A stretch of 64,000 nucleotides of DNA from Polaromonas jejuensis NBRC 106434 (GCF_001598235.1 NZ_BCYO01000020.1:1-64000), one strand, 5' to 3'; shown: positions 18,287-27,152, counted from the first letter of the stretch. A program made the numbers and translations. Notes: generated by a model from the sequence alone, not told the origin.

Positions 18287-18774
18287 CGGGCTTGCCGCCG
18301 CTGATCTCCAGCCGCACGCGTTTGCTGATACTGGGGAGTTTTCCGGGCGTGGCCTCGCTGCTGGCGCAGCAGTACTATGGGCACCCGCAAAACCAGTTCT
18401 GGCGGATTTTGCAAGCCATTTGGCCATCCAGCCCAATGCCAACGGGCGCAGACAGCTATCAAAGTCGTAGCGAGTGGCTGCTGGCCAGGCAGTTGGGCGT
18501 GTGGGACGTGTACGCGGCCTGCGAGCGCGAAGGCAGTCTGGACAGCCGCATCCGCAACCCGGTGGTGAACGATTTTGCCGGGCTGAAGCGGCTTTGCCCT
18601 GATTTGCAGGCGATCGCCCACAACGGCGGCGAGAGCTTCAAGCATTCGGGGCACACCACGCGGCTGGGTTTACCGGTTTACAGACTGCCTTCGACCAGCC
18701 CGGCGAATGCGTCCTGGTCGTTTGAACGCAAACTCGCCGCCTGGCGCGAGGTTTTTGAAAAGCATATAGGTTGA
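18280..18774 (+). CDS. Hypoxanthine/uracil-DNA glycosylase (family 6, HDG-like)
   Basis: A 164-residue protein of the uracil-DNA glycosylase superfamily. Motif A is LILGSFPGVASL (21-32) followed by YYGHPQNQFWRIL, and motif B is LPSTSPANA near 145-153, the pattern of bacterial DNA-deoxyinosine glycosylases. It would remove hypoxanthine from deaminated DNA. Residues about 45-65 (IWPSSPMPTGADSYQSRSEW) are encoded by dispersed repeat A and sit in a normally variable loop. Overlap with tatD supports the ATG at 18280. Confidence 0.85.
   Translation: MLTGLPPLISSRTRLLILGSFPGVASLLAQQYYGHPQNQFWRILQAIWPSSPMPTGADSYQSRSEWLLARQLGVWDVYAACEREGSLDSRIRNPVVNDFAGLKRLCPDLQAIAHNGGESFKHSGHTTRLGLPVYRLPSTSPANASWSFERKLAAWREVFEKHIG
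18412..18472 (+). repeat. Dispersed repeat A, copy inside the HDG-like gene
   Basis: CATTTGGCCATCCAGCCC, then GGGCGCAGACAGCTATCAAA and GTAGC, in the same order as the other A copies. It is read in frame as about 20 residues of the glycosylase. Confidence 0.65.
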
Positions 18775-18778
18775 TTGA

Positions 18779-19558
18779 ATGTCGAGAAAAGATACCGTGA
18801 AAGCCAGCAGAAGCCCCCTGGAAGACCTGCCGGAAGTCAATTTTTCCGACTATGGCGACGTGCGCTTTCTGCATTTGGGCACCGAATGGGTGCAGGGCTC
18901 CATGCTGCGCGATGCGCCCTACGACATCGAGCTGGAGTATGTGCAGCGCATGATGGCGGGCCTGCTGTTCATGGATGCCGCCTCGGTGTCCAAAAAACAC
19001 GCCATGCAACTGGGTTTGGGCTCGGCGGCACTGACCAAGTTTTGCTACAAAAAGCTGCGCATGAAAACCACCGCCATCGAGATCAACCCGCAGGTGATCA
19101 CGGCCTGCCGGCTCTGGTTCAAGCTGCCGCGCGACGACCTCCGGCTGCATGTCATCGAAGCCGACGCGGCCCAGGAGATGCAGAAACCCGGGCACCAGGG
19201 AACGGTGGATCTTTTGCATGTGGACCTCTACGACCATGAAGCCGCCGCACCGGTGCTGGACAGTGCCGATTTCTATGCCCACTGCCGCGGCCTGCTCAGC
19301 GAGGACGGCGTGATGACGGTCAACCTTTTCGGCCGCGACTCCAGTTATGAGCAATCCCTGAGCAGGATTGCCGAGGCCTTTGGCGGGGAGTCGGTCTGGG
19401 CTTTCCGGCCGACGCGAGAGGGCAACACGGTGGTGTTGGCCCAGCGCGAGCCGACACGCCCTGAGCGGGCCGCGCTGCTGGCCCAGGCGGGCGTGATTGA
19501 GTCGCGCTGGGACCTGCCGGCCAAAAAATGGCTGCGGCTTTTCAAGCCGCTGACATGA
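18779..19558 (+). CDS. Spermidine-synthase-fold methyltransferase-like protein
   Basis: A 259-residue, class I Rossmann protein of the spermine/spermidine synthase superfamily. The nucleotide-site glycine segment (MQLGLGSAALTKF, ~77-89), the acidic AIEINP and the HVDLYDHE segment are recognisable. It lacks the N-terminal beta-hairpin domain and the full set of polyamine-site aspartates of true SpeE, so a different amine or methyl transfer is possible. It starts 4 bp after the glycosylase gene, hence probably the same transcript. Confidence 0.8.
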   Translation: MSRKDTVKASRSPLEDLPEVNFSDYGDVRFLHLGTEWVQGSMLRDAPYDIELEYVQRMMAGLLFMDAASVSKKHAMQLGLGSAALTKFCYKKLRMKTTAIEINPQVITACRLWFKLPRDDLRLHVIEADAAQEMQKPGHQGTVDLLHVDLYDHEAAAPVLDSADFYAHCRGLLSEDGVMTVNLFGRDSSYEQSLSRIAEAFGGESVWAFRPTREGNTVVLAQREPTRPERAALLAQAGVIESRWDLPAKKWLRLFKPLT

Positions 19559-19592
19559 AGTCCGGGATGATGGATGGGGTACAGTGCCTGCC

Positions 19593-21395
19593 ATGAGTGC
19601 CCTGATGCCCCCCCCATCCCCAGGTGCTTCCCCGACTAAAAAGAGCCACGCGGGTCCGCTGGACTGGCGCCGCCTGGTCGAGTGGCTCAGTGAAGACGGC
19701 GTCATCAGCGCCGCAGAGGCGCAGCGCACCATTGCCCGCTGTTCGCAGGTGCAAAGCGCCCAGCACCCCCTGGTGAGGCTGGCCAGTGTCGGCATGACAC
19801 GCGTGGCCGACGGCAAACCGCTCGATATAGAAACCATTGCCCAGTGGCTGGCCGGCCGTGCCGGCCTTCACTATTTGCGGATTGATCCGCTGAAGGTCGA
19901 TGTGGGCAAGGTCGCCGACACCATGTCCGCGGTGTATGCCGAGCGGCACAAGGTGCTGCCGGTTCAGGTCAGCCCGAACGAGGTGGTGATTGCAACGTCC
20001 GAGCCCTTCATCACCGACTGGGTGCAGGAAGTGGAGCGCCAGTCCCGGCGCAGCGTGCGCCTGGTGGTGGCCAATCCGCAGGAAATCAGCAAGTTCACGG
20101 CCGAATTTTTTGCGCTGGCCAAATCCGTCAAGGCGGCACTCAAGGCGGGCGGCGGTTCGGGTTCGGCCAGCTTTGAGCAGCTGGTGGAGCTGAACAAGAC
20201 AAACAAGCAGCTCGATGCCAATGACCAGGGCGTGGTGCAGGTGGTGGACTGGCTGTGGCAATACGCTTTTGACCAGCGCGCCAGCGACATTCACCTGGAG
20301 CCCAGGCGCGAGCAGGGCGTGATCCGTTTTCGCATCGACGGCGTGCTGCATCCCGTGTACCAGCTGCCCATGGGCGTGCACAACGCCATGACGGCGCGCA
20401 TCAAGCTGCTGGGGCGCATGGATGTGGTGGAAAAACGCCGCCCGCAGGACGGCCGCATCAAGACCCGCAACCCGCGCGGCGACGAGGTGGAAATGCGCCT
20501 GTCCACCTTGCCCACGGCGTTTGGCGAAAAAATGGTCATGCGTATTTTTGACCCCGACACCACGGTCAAGGACCTGGATGCACTGGGCTTTTCGCAGCAT
20601 GACGCGGAGCGCTGGGAGCAACTGGTCAAACGCCCCCACGGCATCGTGCTGGTGACCGGGCCGACCGGTTCGGGCAAGACCACCACGCTGTATTCCACGC
20701 TCAAACGTATCGCGACCGAAGCGGTCAATGTCAGCACGATTGAAGATCCGATCGAGATGATCGAGCCTGCATTCAACCAGACGCAGGTGCAGGCGCACCT
20801 GGACTTCAATTTTCCGGAAGGGCTGCGCGCGCTGATGCGGCAGGACCCGGACATCATCATGGTGGGCGAGATCCGTGACCTGCAAACCGCGGAAATGGCC
20901 GTGCAGGCCGCGCTGACGGGCCACCTGGTCTTCAGCACCCTGCACACCAACGACGCGCCCTCGGCGGTGTCCCGCATGATGGAGCTGGGTGTTCCGTCCT
21001 ACCTGATCAATGCCACTTTGCTGGGCGTGCTGGCCCAACGGCTGGTTCGCACCCTGTGCAGCAATTGCCGCGAGCCGGACGAAAGCGCCTCGCGCGAAAC
21101 GCTGGCCGAGCTGGTGAAACCCTGGCAAATCACTGGCCGCTACCGGCCCTACAAGCCTGTGGGCTGCGTGGACTGCCGCATGACCGGCTTCCGCGGGCGC
21201 ATGGGCCTGTACGAGCTGCTGACGGTCACCGAAGGCTTCAAGGAAAAGGTTTCGAAAGAGCCCAATATTGATGCGCTGCGCCGCCAGGCGATCACGGAAG
21301 CGATGCGTCCGCTGCGGCTGGCGGGCGCGCTCAAGGTGGCGGAGGGCCTGACAACGGTCGAGGAAATCCTGTCAGCCACGCCCCCCATGGCCTGA
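19593..21395 (+). CDS. GspE/PilB-family secretion or pilus ATPase
   Basis: About 600 residues; the ATG at 19593 is preferred over a GTG at 19584. The N-terminal MshEN/T2SSE-N domain (to about 170) is followed by the motor domain: ASDIHLEP, Walker A GPTGSGKTTT (near 356-365), an Asp box (TIEDPIE), Walker B (IIMVGEIRD) and His box. A four-cysteine zinc element (CSNC and CVDC, near 485-525) is typical of GspE/PilB extension ATPases. No other pilus or secretion genes are adjacent, so its machine must be encoded elsewhere. Confidence 0.88.
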   Translation: MSALMPPPSPGASPTKKSHAGPLDWRRLVEWLSEDGVISAAEAQRTIARCSQVQSAQHPLVRLASVGMTRVADGKPLDIETIAQWLAGRAGLHYLRIDPLKVDVGKVADTMSAVYAERHKVLPVQVSPNEVVIATSEPFITDWVQEVERQSRRSVRLVVANPQEISKFTAEFFALAKSVKAALKAGGGSGSASFEQLVELNKTNKQLDANDQGVVQVVDWLWQYAFDQRASDIHLEPRREQGVIRFRIDGVLHPVYQLPMGVHNAMTARIKLLGRMDVVEKRRPQDGRIKTRNPRGDEVEMRLSTLPTAFGEKMVMRIFDPDTTVKDLDALGFSQHDAERWEQLVKRPHGIVLVTGPTGSGKTTTLYSTLKRIATEAVNVSTIEDPIEMIEPAFNQTQVQAHLDFNFPEGLRALMRQDPDIIMVGEIRDLQTAEMAVQAALTGHLVFSTLHTNDAPSAVSRMMELGVPSYLINATLLGVLAQRLVRTLCSNCREPDESASRETLAELVKPWQITGRYRPYKPVGCVDCRMTGFRGRMGLYELLTVTEGFKEKVSKEPNIDALRRQAITEAMRPLRLAGALKVAEGLTTVEEILSATPPMA

Positions 21396-21545
21396 GCCTG
21401 AATCATGGTTTCTGGCGGCGCTTGGCCCTCTTGCCATTGAAAGGCAGGCGAAAGAAAAGTGAAAGGTAAGTGAAAGCCACATGCCCCGGCTGGGTAATTG
21501 AATGCACAATCCGCAGGTTCATTCTTTATCTAGAGGAGACATTCT

Positions 21546-22034
21546 GTGAATATCAAGAGTCAAAAAGACTTTTTTTCAGGCCTCATGTTCATGGGCGTCG
21601 GCGTGGCGTTCGCATGGGGTGCAACGACTTACAACGTCGGCGAAGGCGCCCGCATGGGCCCCGGCTACTTCCCGCTCATGCTGGGCATCCTGATGGCCGT
21701 TCTGGGGGCGGCCATCACTTTCAAGGCGCTGGTGGTCGAGGCCGAAGGCGGCGACAAAATCGGCAAATGGGCCTGGAAGCCGCTGTTCTACATCATTCTG
21801 GCCAACCTGGCTTTCGGTGTCCTGCTCGCAGGCTTGCCTTCGATTGGCCTGCCGGCCATGGGCATGATCGTGGCCATTTATGCGTTGACGTTTATCTCCA
21901 GCATGGCTGAGGCTGGCTGGAAGTTCAAGGCGACCTTCATTCTGGCGACTGTCCTGGCCGCCGGAAGCTACGTCGCTTTCGTCATCCTGCTCAAGCTGCA
22001 GTTCCCGGTGTGGCCCTTCTTCATCGCCGGCTAA
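21546..22034 (+). CDS. tctB: Tripartite tricarboxylate transporter small membrane subunit TctB
   Basis: A 162-residue protein with four predicted membrane segments (about 10-30, 42-62, 80-115 split in two, and 130-155). The N-terminal DFFSGLMFMGVGVAFAWGA and GPGYFP motifs are characteristic of TctB. The start is a GTG at 21546 with a strong GAGGAG ribosome site at 21533-21538. It precedes tctA by 11 bp. With TctA and a periplasmic TctC/Bug protein it takes up a carboxylate; no tctC is adjacent here. Confidence 0.9.
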   Translation: MNIKSQKDFFSGLMFMGVGVAFAWGATTYNVGEGARMGPGYFPLMLGILMAVLGAAITFKALVVEAEGGDKIGKWAWKPLFYIILANLAFGVLLAGLPSIGLPAMGMIVAIYALTFISSMAEAGWKFKATFILATVLAAGSYVAFVILLKLQFPVWPFFIAG

Positions 22035-22045
22035 GGAGATAAAAA

Positions 22046-23557
22046 ATGGATTTGATTGCAAATTTGTCCTTGGGCTTTGGCGTCGCCTTCACGCCCATCA
22101 ACCTGCTCTATGCCTTGATTGGCTGCATCTTGGGCACGTTGATTGGTGTGCTGCCCGGCATCGGACCGGTGGCCACCATTGCCATGCTGCTGCCCGCGAC
22201 TTACGCGCTGCCGCCCGTGTCGGCGCTGATCATGCTGGCCGGTATTTATTACGGCGCGCAGTATGGCGGCTCGACCACCGCCATTTTGGTGAACCTGCCC
22301 GGGGAGTCTTCCTCGGTGGTCACCTGTATTGACGGCTACCAGATGGCGCGAAGAGGGCGGGCCGGGCCGGCACTGGCCGCCGCCGGCCTGGGTTCGTTTT
22401 TCGCAGGTTGCGTCGGCACGCTGATTCTCGCGGCCTTCGCGCCTCCGTTGACGGAACTGGCTTTTAAATTCGGCCCGGCCGAATACTTCTCGCTCATGAC
22501 CCTGGGCCTGATTGGCGCCGTGGTGCTGGCTTCCGGCTCCCTGCTCAAGGCGATTGCCATGATCGTGCTGGGCCTGCTGCTCGGCATTGTCGGCACCGAC
22601 GTGAACTCGGGCGTGGCGCGTTTCAGCTTCGACATCCCCGAACTGACGGACGGCATTGGTTTTGTCGTGATCGCCATGGGTGTGTTCGGCTACGGCGAAA
22701 TCATCAGCAATCTGGCACAGCCGGAACATGAACGCGAAGTGTTCACGGCCAAGGTAACGGGCCTGTTTCCGACGAAACAGGATTTCAAGGACATGGCGCC
22801 CGCCGTGCTGCGCGGCACCTTCCTGGGTTCTGCGCTGGGCATTCTGCCGGGCGGCGGCGCCTTGCTGGCGGCTTTCGCAGCCTATGCGCTGGAGAAGAAA
22901 ATCAAGATGAAGCCGGGCGAAGTGGCCTTCGGCCAGGGCAATATCCGCGGCGTTGCTTCACCGGAGTCGGCCAACAATGCCGGCGCGCAGACCTCCTTCA
23001 TTCCGCTGCTCACGCTGGGTATTCCCCCCAATGCCGTGATGGCCCTGATGGTGGGGGCCATGACGATTCACAACATCCAGCCCGGCCCGCAGGTCATGAC
23101 CAGCAACCCGGAACTGTTCTGGGGCCTGATCGCCTCGATGTGGATCGGCAATGCGATGCTGATCATCCTGAACCTGCCGCTGATCGGCATGTGGATCAAG
23201 CTGCTGACCGTGCCTTACCGCTACCTGTTCCCGGCGATTGTGCTGTTCTGCGCGATTGGCGTGTATTCCACCAACAACAACACCTTCGACGTCTGGATGG
23301 TGGGTGCTTTCGGTGTGATCGGCTACCTCTTCGTGAAGCTGGGCTGTGAACCCGCGCCCCTGCTGCTGGGCTTTATCCTGGGCCCCATGATGGAAGAAAA
23401 CCTGCGCCGCGCGCTGCTGCTGTCGCGTGGTGACTGGAGCGTGTTTGTGACGCGCCCCCTCTCCGCCGGTTTGCTGGTCGCCGCGATGCTGTTGCTGGTG
23501 ATCGTGCTGCTGCCCTCCGTGAAGAACAAGCGCGAGGAAGCTTTCGTCGAAGAGTGA
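22046..23557 (+). CDS. tctA: Tripartite tricarboxylate transporter large membrane subunit TctA
   Basis: A 503-residue inner-membrane protein with about 11-12 membrane segments. The TctA signature segments are present: GVLPGIGPVATIAMLLP, YYGAQYGGSTTAILVN, ALGILPGGGALLAAF and GVASPESANNAGAQTSFIPLLTLGIP (split across residues 300-335). It is the proton/sodium-coupled channel of the transporter and follows tctB in one operon that ends in a clear terminator at about 23584. Confidence 0.95.
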   Translation: MDLIANLSLGFGVAFTPINLLYALIGCILGTLIGVLPGIGPVATIAMLLPATYALPPVSALIMLAGIYYGAQYGGSTTAILVNLPGESSSVVTCIDGYQMARRGRAGPALAAAGLGSFFAGCVGTLILAAFAPPLTELAFKFGPAEYFSLMTLGLIGAVVLASGSLLKAIAMIVLGLLLGIVGTDVNSGVARFSFDIPELTDGIGFVVIAMGVFGYGEIISNLAQPEHEREVFTAKVTGLFPTKQDFKDMAPAVLRGTFLGSALGILPGGGALLAAFAAYALEKKIKMKPGEVAFGQGNIRGVASPESANNAGAQTSFIPLLTLGIPPNAVMALMVGAMTIHNIQPGPQVMTSNPELFWGLIASMWIGNAMLIILNLPLIGMWIKLLTVPYRYLFPAIVLFCAIGVYSTNNNTFDVWMVGAFGVIGYLFVKLGCEPAPLLLGFILGPMMEENLRRALLLSRGDWSVFVTRPLSAGLLVAAMLLLVIVLLPSVKNKREEAFVEE

Positions 23558-23583
23558 CCTTCACGCTTCAGGGAAAGTAGTGA

Positions 23584-23615
23584 AACGGCTCCTTCGGGGG
23601 CCGTTTTTGTTTTTA
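23584..23615 (+). terminator. Rho-independent terminator after tctBA
   Basis: An 8-bp stem (ACGGCTCC pairing with GGGGCCGT, one G-U pair) closes a TTCG tetraloop and is followed by TTTTTGTTTTT. It lies 27 bp after the tctA stop and separates the operon from ggt. Confidence 0.88.
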
Positions 23616-23719
23616 TCGGGCGGCATCCGAGGCGCCTGCAAGCCCGGGTGGCATCTCCGGGTCTCTCTGCGGGCGGCTGCAGCGAAGGCCCCACGACACT
23701 TGCACCTGATAATCAGCGC

Positions 23720-25330
23720 ATGAACTTCAAGTTTCACAACCCCTACACCAGCACGCGCCTTCCGGTTTTTGCGCGCAATGTGGTTTCCACCTCCCACCCG
23801 CTGGGTGCGCAGGCCGGCCTGCGCATGATGCTCAAGGGCGGCAATGCGGTGGATGCGGCGATTGCGGCGGCCGCCACCATGACCATCGTCGAGCCGGTCA
23901 GCAACGGCCTGGGCAGCGATGCCTTTTGCATTTTGTGGGACGGCAAGGAACTGCATGGGCTGAACGGTTCGGGTCCTGCGCCGCAGAGCTGGACGCCCGG
24001 GTATTTCAGGCGCAAATACGGTGCCCAGGCCCGCACGCCGCCCAAGCGCGGCATGGATTCGGTCAGCGTGCCCGGCGCGGTGGGCAGCTGGATGGCGCTG
24101 AGCGAGCGTTTTGGCAAACTGCCGTTTGCCGACCTGATGGAACCGGCCATTGAAATCGCCGAACGCGGCTACCTGCTGCCGCCCGTGGTGCAGCAGAAGT
24201 GGGCCGCAGCCAGCGCCGAACTGCGGTCGCAGCCCGGCTTTGCCGACGCCTTTTTGCCCTGGGGCCGGGCGCCCCAGGTGGGCGAGCTGTTCCAGTTCAA
24301 GGCTGCGGCCAAGGCGCTGCGGGCCATTGCCGAGAGCAAGGGGGCGGCGTATTACGGCGGCGCCATTGCCCGATCCATAGAAAAGTTTTCGGCGCAGCAC
24401 GGCGGCAGCATCACCGCCAGGGATTTCGAGGGCTATCAACCCGAATGGGTCAAGCCCATCGCCAAAGACTATCGCGGCTACACCCTGCACGAGATTCCCC
24501 CCAACGGCCAGGGCATAGCGGCGCTGATGGCGCTGGGGATGCTGGAGAAGTTCGACGTCGCCAGCCTGCCGGTCGATGGCGTGGATTCCCAGCATTTGCA
24601 GATCGAAGCCATGAAGCTGGCCTTTGCCGATGTCTACAACTATGTGGCCGAGCCGTCGTCAATGGCGGTGACCGCCGCACAAATGCTAGATGACGCTTAC
24701 CTCGCTTCGCGTGCCAAACTCATCGATATGAACAAGGCGCAGGATTTCGGGGCGGGTAATCCCGTCAAGGGCGGGACGATTTATCTCAGCGCAGCGGACG
24801 AAAACGGCATGATGGTGAGCTTCATCCAGAGCAACTACATGGGTTTTGGCTCGGGCTGCGTCGAGCCGGAATTTGGCATCAGCCTGCAAAACCGCGGCCA
24901 TGGCTTCAGCCTGCAGGCCGGCGCCAACCAGGTGGCGCCGGGCAAACGCCCGTTTCACACCATCATCCCGGCCTTCCTCAGCAAGGACGGCCAGCCCGTG
25001 ATGAGCTATGGCGTGATGGGGGCCAACATGCAGCCGCAGGGCCACATGCAGACACTGGTGCGCATGCTGGACTACGGCCAGAGCCCGCAGGCGGCCTGCG
25101 ATGCACCGCGCTGGCGCTACAACGCCGGCCTCGAGATCAATGCCGAAGCCACGATGAACCCGGCCACCGTGCAGGGCCTGGCCGAGCGCGGCCACCGTGT
25201 GGCGGTCATCAGCGATTCCTACCAGGACTTTGGCGCCGGCCAGTTCATTTGGCGTGCCGGTAACCCCAACGTGGAAGGCTATGTGGCGGCGAGCGATGCG
25301 CGGCGCGACGGCCAGGCGGTCGGGTTTTAA
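23720..25330 (+). CDS. ggt: Gamma-glutamyltransferase family protein
   Basis: A 536-residue Ntn-hydrolase of the GGT family. The autocatalytic cleavage/nucleophile threonine is most likely T353 in GGTIYLSAAD, and the glycine-rich GCVEPEFGISLQNRG segment follows. The N-terminal STSHPLGAQAGLRMMLKGGNAVDAA pattern (24-48 region) is typical. No signal peptide is seen, unlike periplasmic Ggt of E. coli, so this is probably a cytoplasmic homologue that may act on gamma-glutamyl or other amide substrates. The start at 23720 avoids a non-conserved upstream stretch. Confidence 0.9.
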   Translation: MNFKFHNPYTSTRLPVFARNVVSTSHPLGAQAGLRMMLKGGNAVDAAIAAAATMTIVEPVSNGLGSDAFCILWDGKELHGLNGSGPAPQSWTPGYFRRKYGAQARTPPKRGMDSVSVPGAVGSWMALSERFGKLPFADLMEPAIEIAERGYLLPPVVQQKWAAASAELRSQPGFADAFLPWGRAPQVGELFQFKAAAKALRAIAESKGAAYYGGAIARSIEKFSAQHGGSITARDFEGYQPEWVKPIAKDYRGYTLHEIPPNGQGIAALMALGMLEKFDVASLPVDGVDSQHLQIEAMKLAFADVYNYVAEPSSMAVTAAQMLDDAYLASRAKLIDMNKAQDFGAGNPVKGGTIYLSAADENGMMVSFIQSNYMGFGSGCVEPEFGISLQNRGHGFSLQAGANQVAPGKRPFHTIIPAFLSKDGQPVMSYGVMGANMQPQGHMQTLVRMLDYGQSPQAACDAPRWRYNAGLEINAEATMNPATVQGLAERGHRVAVISDSYQDFGAGQFIWRAGNPNVEGYVAASDARRDGQAVGF

Positions 25331-25339
25331 GGGACTATC

Positions 25340-26296
25340 TTGAGCCATATATCAGAAGCAAACAGGCCTCTAGCCCAGGAGGGGAGGGCGCAAACAGCTA
25401 CTAAAAGCATAGCGCCAGGCTTGCTGCTGGCGACCTTGGGGGCGATTGCCTTCAGCGGCAAGGCGATCATCGTCAAGCTGGCCTACCGCTACGGCGTGGA
25501 TGCCGTCACGCTGATCATGTACCGCATGCTGTTTGCCCTGCCGATTTTTGCCGTCATGGCCTGGTGGGCAACTTATCGTCAAGGTGGTGGGGGCAAGGCA
25601 GCGCTGACGCGCAAGGACTGGCTGGGCGTGCTCTGGCTGGGCTTCACCGGCTACTACCTGGCCAGTTTTCTGGATTTTGCCGGGCTGGCGCACATCAGCG
25701 CTTCGCTGGAGCGGCTGATTCTCTACCTCAACCCCACCCTGGTCCTGTTGCTGGGTCTGCTGCTTTACCAGCGGCGCGTGGGCGCCCCACAAATCATCGG
25801 CATGACCATCAGCTACTGCGGCGTGGTGCTGGTGTTTGGCCACGAGATCACGCTGCAGGGCGCCGATGCCGCCTGGGGCGCGCTGCTGGTCTTCCTCAGC
25901 GCGATCAGCTATGCGATTTACCTGGTCTACAGCGGCGAAATGGTCAAGCGCCTGGGCTCAATGCGGCTGGTGGGGCTGGCGACCAGCGTGGCCTGCCTGT
26001 GCTGCCTGCTGCAGTTTGTGCTGCTCAGGCCCCTGAGCGCCGCTGCCGTGGCGCCCGAGGTGATCTGGCTGTCGGTGCTCAATGCCACCCTGTGCACCGC
26101 CGTGCCGGTGCTGATGGTGATGATGGCCGTCGAGCGCATTGGCGCCAGCCTGGCGGCGCAGACCGGCATGGTCGGCCCCATGTCGACCATCCTGATGGGG
26201 GTGCTGATTTTGGGCGAGCCTTTCACCGTCTGGGTGGCGGCCGGCACGGTGCTGGTGATTGCGGGGATTTTTGTGTTTACCAGGGCGGGCCGCTAG
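25340..26296 (+). CDS. EamA/DMT-family permease
   Basis: A 318-residue protein with ten predicted membrane segments in two EamA repeats. The best start is a TTG at 25340, 9 bp after the ggt stop. Residues about 5-26, which precede the first membrane segment, are encoded by dispersed repeat A, so the native N-terminus may have been replaced. There is no later start codon that would keep the first membrane segment whole. Likely exports or imports a small metabolite; substrate unknown. Confidence 0.83.
   Translation: MSHISEANRPLAQEGRAQTATKSIAPGLLLATLGAIAFSGKAIIVKLAYRYGVDAVTLIMYRMLFALPIFAVMAWWATYRQGGGGKAALTRKDWLGVLWLGFTGYYLASFLDFAGLAHISASLERLILYLNPTLVLLLGLLLYQRRVGAPQIIGMTISYCGVVLVFGHEITLQGADAAWGALLVFLSAISYAIYLVYSGEMVKRLGSMRLVGLATSVACLCCLLQFVLLRPLSAAAVAPEVIWLSVLNATLCTAVPVLMVMMAVERIGASLAAQTGMVGPMSTILMGVLILGEPFTVWVAAGTVLVIAGIFVFTRAGR
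25351..25414 (+). repeat. Dispersed repeat A, copy at the N-terminus of the EamA gene
   Basis: CAAACAGGCCTCTAGCCC, then GGGCGCAAACAGCTACTAAAA and ATAGCG. One of the best-conserved A units in the window. It starts 11 bp inside the reading frame of the permease. Confidence 0.72.
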
Positions 26297-26337
26297 GGAG
26301 TCATTCCCGGGTATCGCCGTTATCAAGGAGTATTGAC

Positions 26338-27132
26338 ATGGATTTGGGAATTGCCGGTAAATATGCGTTGGTGTGCGGCGCCAGCAAGGGCCTGGGTTTT
26401 GGTTGCGCGCAAGCGCTGGTGCGCGAGGGCGTCCATGTGCTGATCGTGGCGCGGGGTGCCGAGGCGCTGGAAGCGGCTGCTAATAAATTAATAGCAGACA
26501 GCGCCCGTCCAGCAAGCGCTAGCGTTCAATTTGTTGCTGCAGACATCACCACGGCCGAGGGCCGCGCCGCGGTCTTTGCGGTGCGCAAGGACTTCGACAT
26601 CGTGGTCACCAACGCCGGCGGCCCGCCACCCGGCGACTTCCGCGATTGGGACCGGGACGCCTGGATCAAGGCCGTCGACGCCAACATGCTGACGCCTATC
26701 GAGCTGATCAAGGCCACGGTGGACGGCATGGCGGCACGCGGCTTTGGCCGCATCGTCAACATCACCTCCAGCTCGGTCAAATCACCCATTGATGTGCTGG
26801 GCCTGTCCAACGGCGCCCGCAGCGGGCTGACCGGCTTTGTCGCCGGTGTGGCGCGCACCAAACTCGCGGCGCAGGGCGTCACCCTCAACAACTTGTTGCC
26901 CGGGGTATTCGATACCGATCGCATCAAGAACATGTTGCAGGGAACCTCGGAAAAGACCGGGCAGTCCGTGCAGTCGCTGGCGGAGGCGCGCCGCAAAAAC
27001 ATTCCGGCCCAGCGCTTTGGCACGCCCGAAGAGTTCGGCGCCATTTGCGCCTTCCTGTGCAGCGTGCACGCCGCCTACATGACCGGCCAGAACGTTCTGG
27101 CCGACGGCGGCGCCTACCCCGGCACCTACTGA
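26338..27132 (+). CDS. Short-chain dehydrogenase/reductase-like protein lacking YxxxK
   Basis: A 264-residue Rossmann protein. The cofactor site is normal (CGASKGLGFG, 13-22; NAGG at 92-95; ADI near 68-70). The serine region is TSSS (143-146), but where YxxxK is expected the sequence is LSNGAR (156-161), so the usual Tyr-Lys pair is absent. The family resembles 3-oxoacyl-ACP-reductase-like SDRs with an SNGAR segment. Residues about 47-69 are encoded by dispersed repeat A. A ribosome site AAGGAG precedes the ATG. Confidence 0.88.
   Translation: MDLGIAGKYALVCGASKGLGFGCAQALVREGVHVLIVARGAEALEAAANKLIADSARPASASVQFVAADITTAEGRAAVFAVRKDFDIVVTNAGGPPPGDFRDWDRDAWIKAVDANMLTPIELIKATVDGMAARGFGRIVNITSSSVKSPIDVLGLSNGARSGLTGFVAGVARTKLAAQGVTLNNLLPGVFDTDRIKNMLQGTSEKTGQSVQSLAEARRKNIPAQRFGTPEEFGAICAFLCSVHAAYMTGQNVLADGGAYPGTY
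26474..26536 (-). repeat. Dispersed repeat A, copy inside the SDR gene
   Basis: On the minus strand: CAAATTGAACGCTAGCGCTT, then GGGCGCTGTCTGCTATTAATT and TATTAGC. It is in frame and replaces a surface stretch between strand 2/helix 2 and strand 3 of the SDR fold. Confidence 0.72.
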
Positions 27133-27152
27133 AAAGCTCTGGCCTGGCCGGC

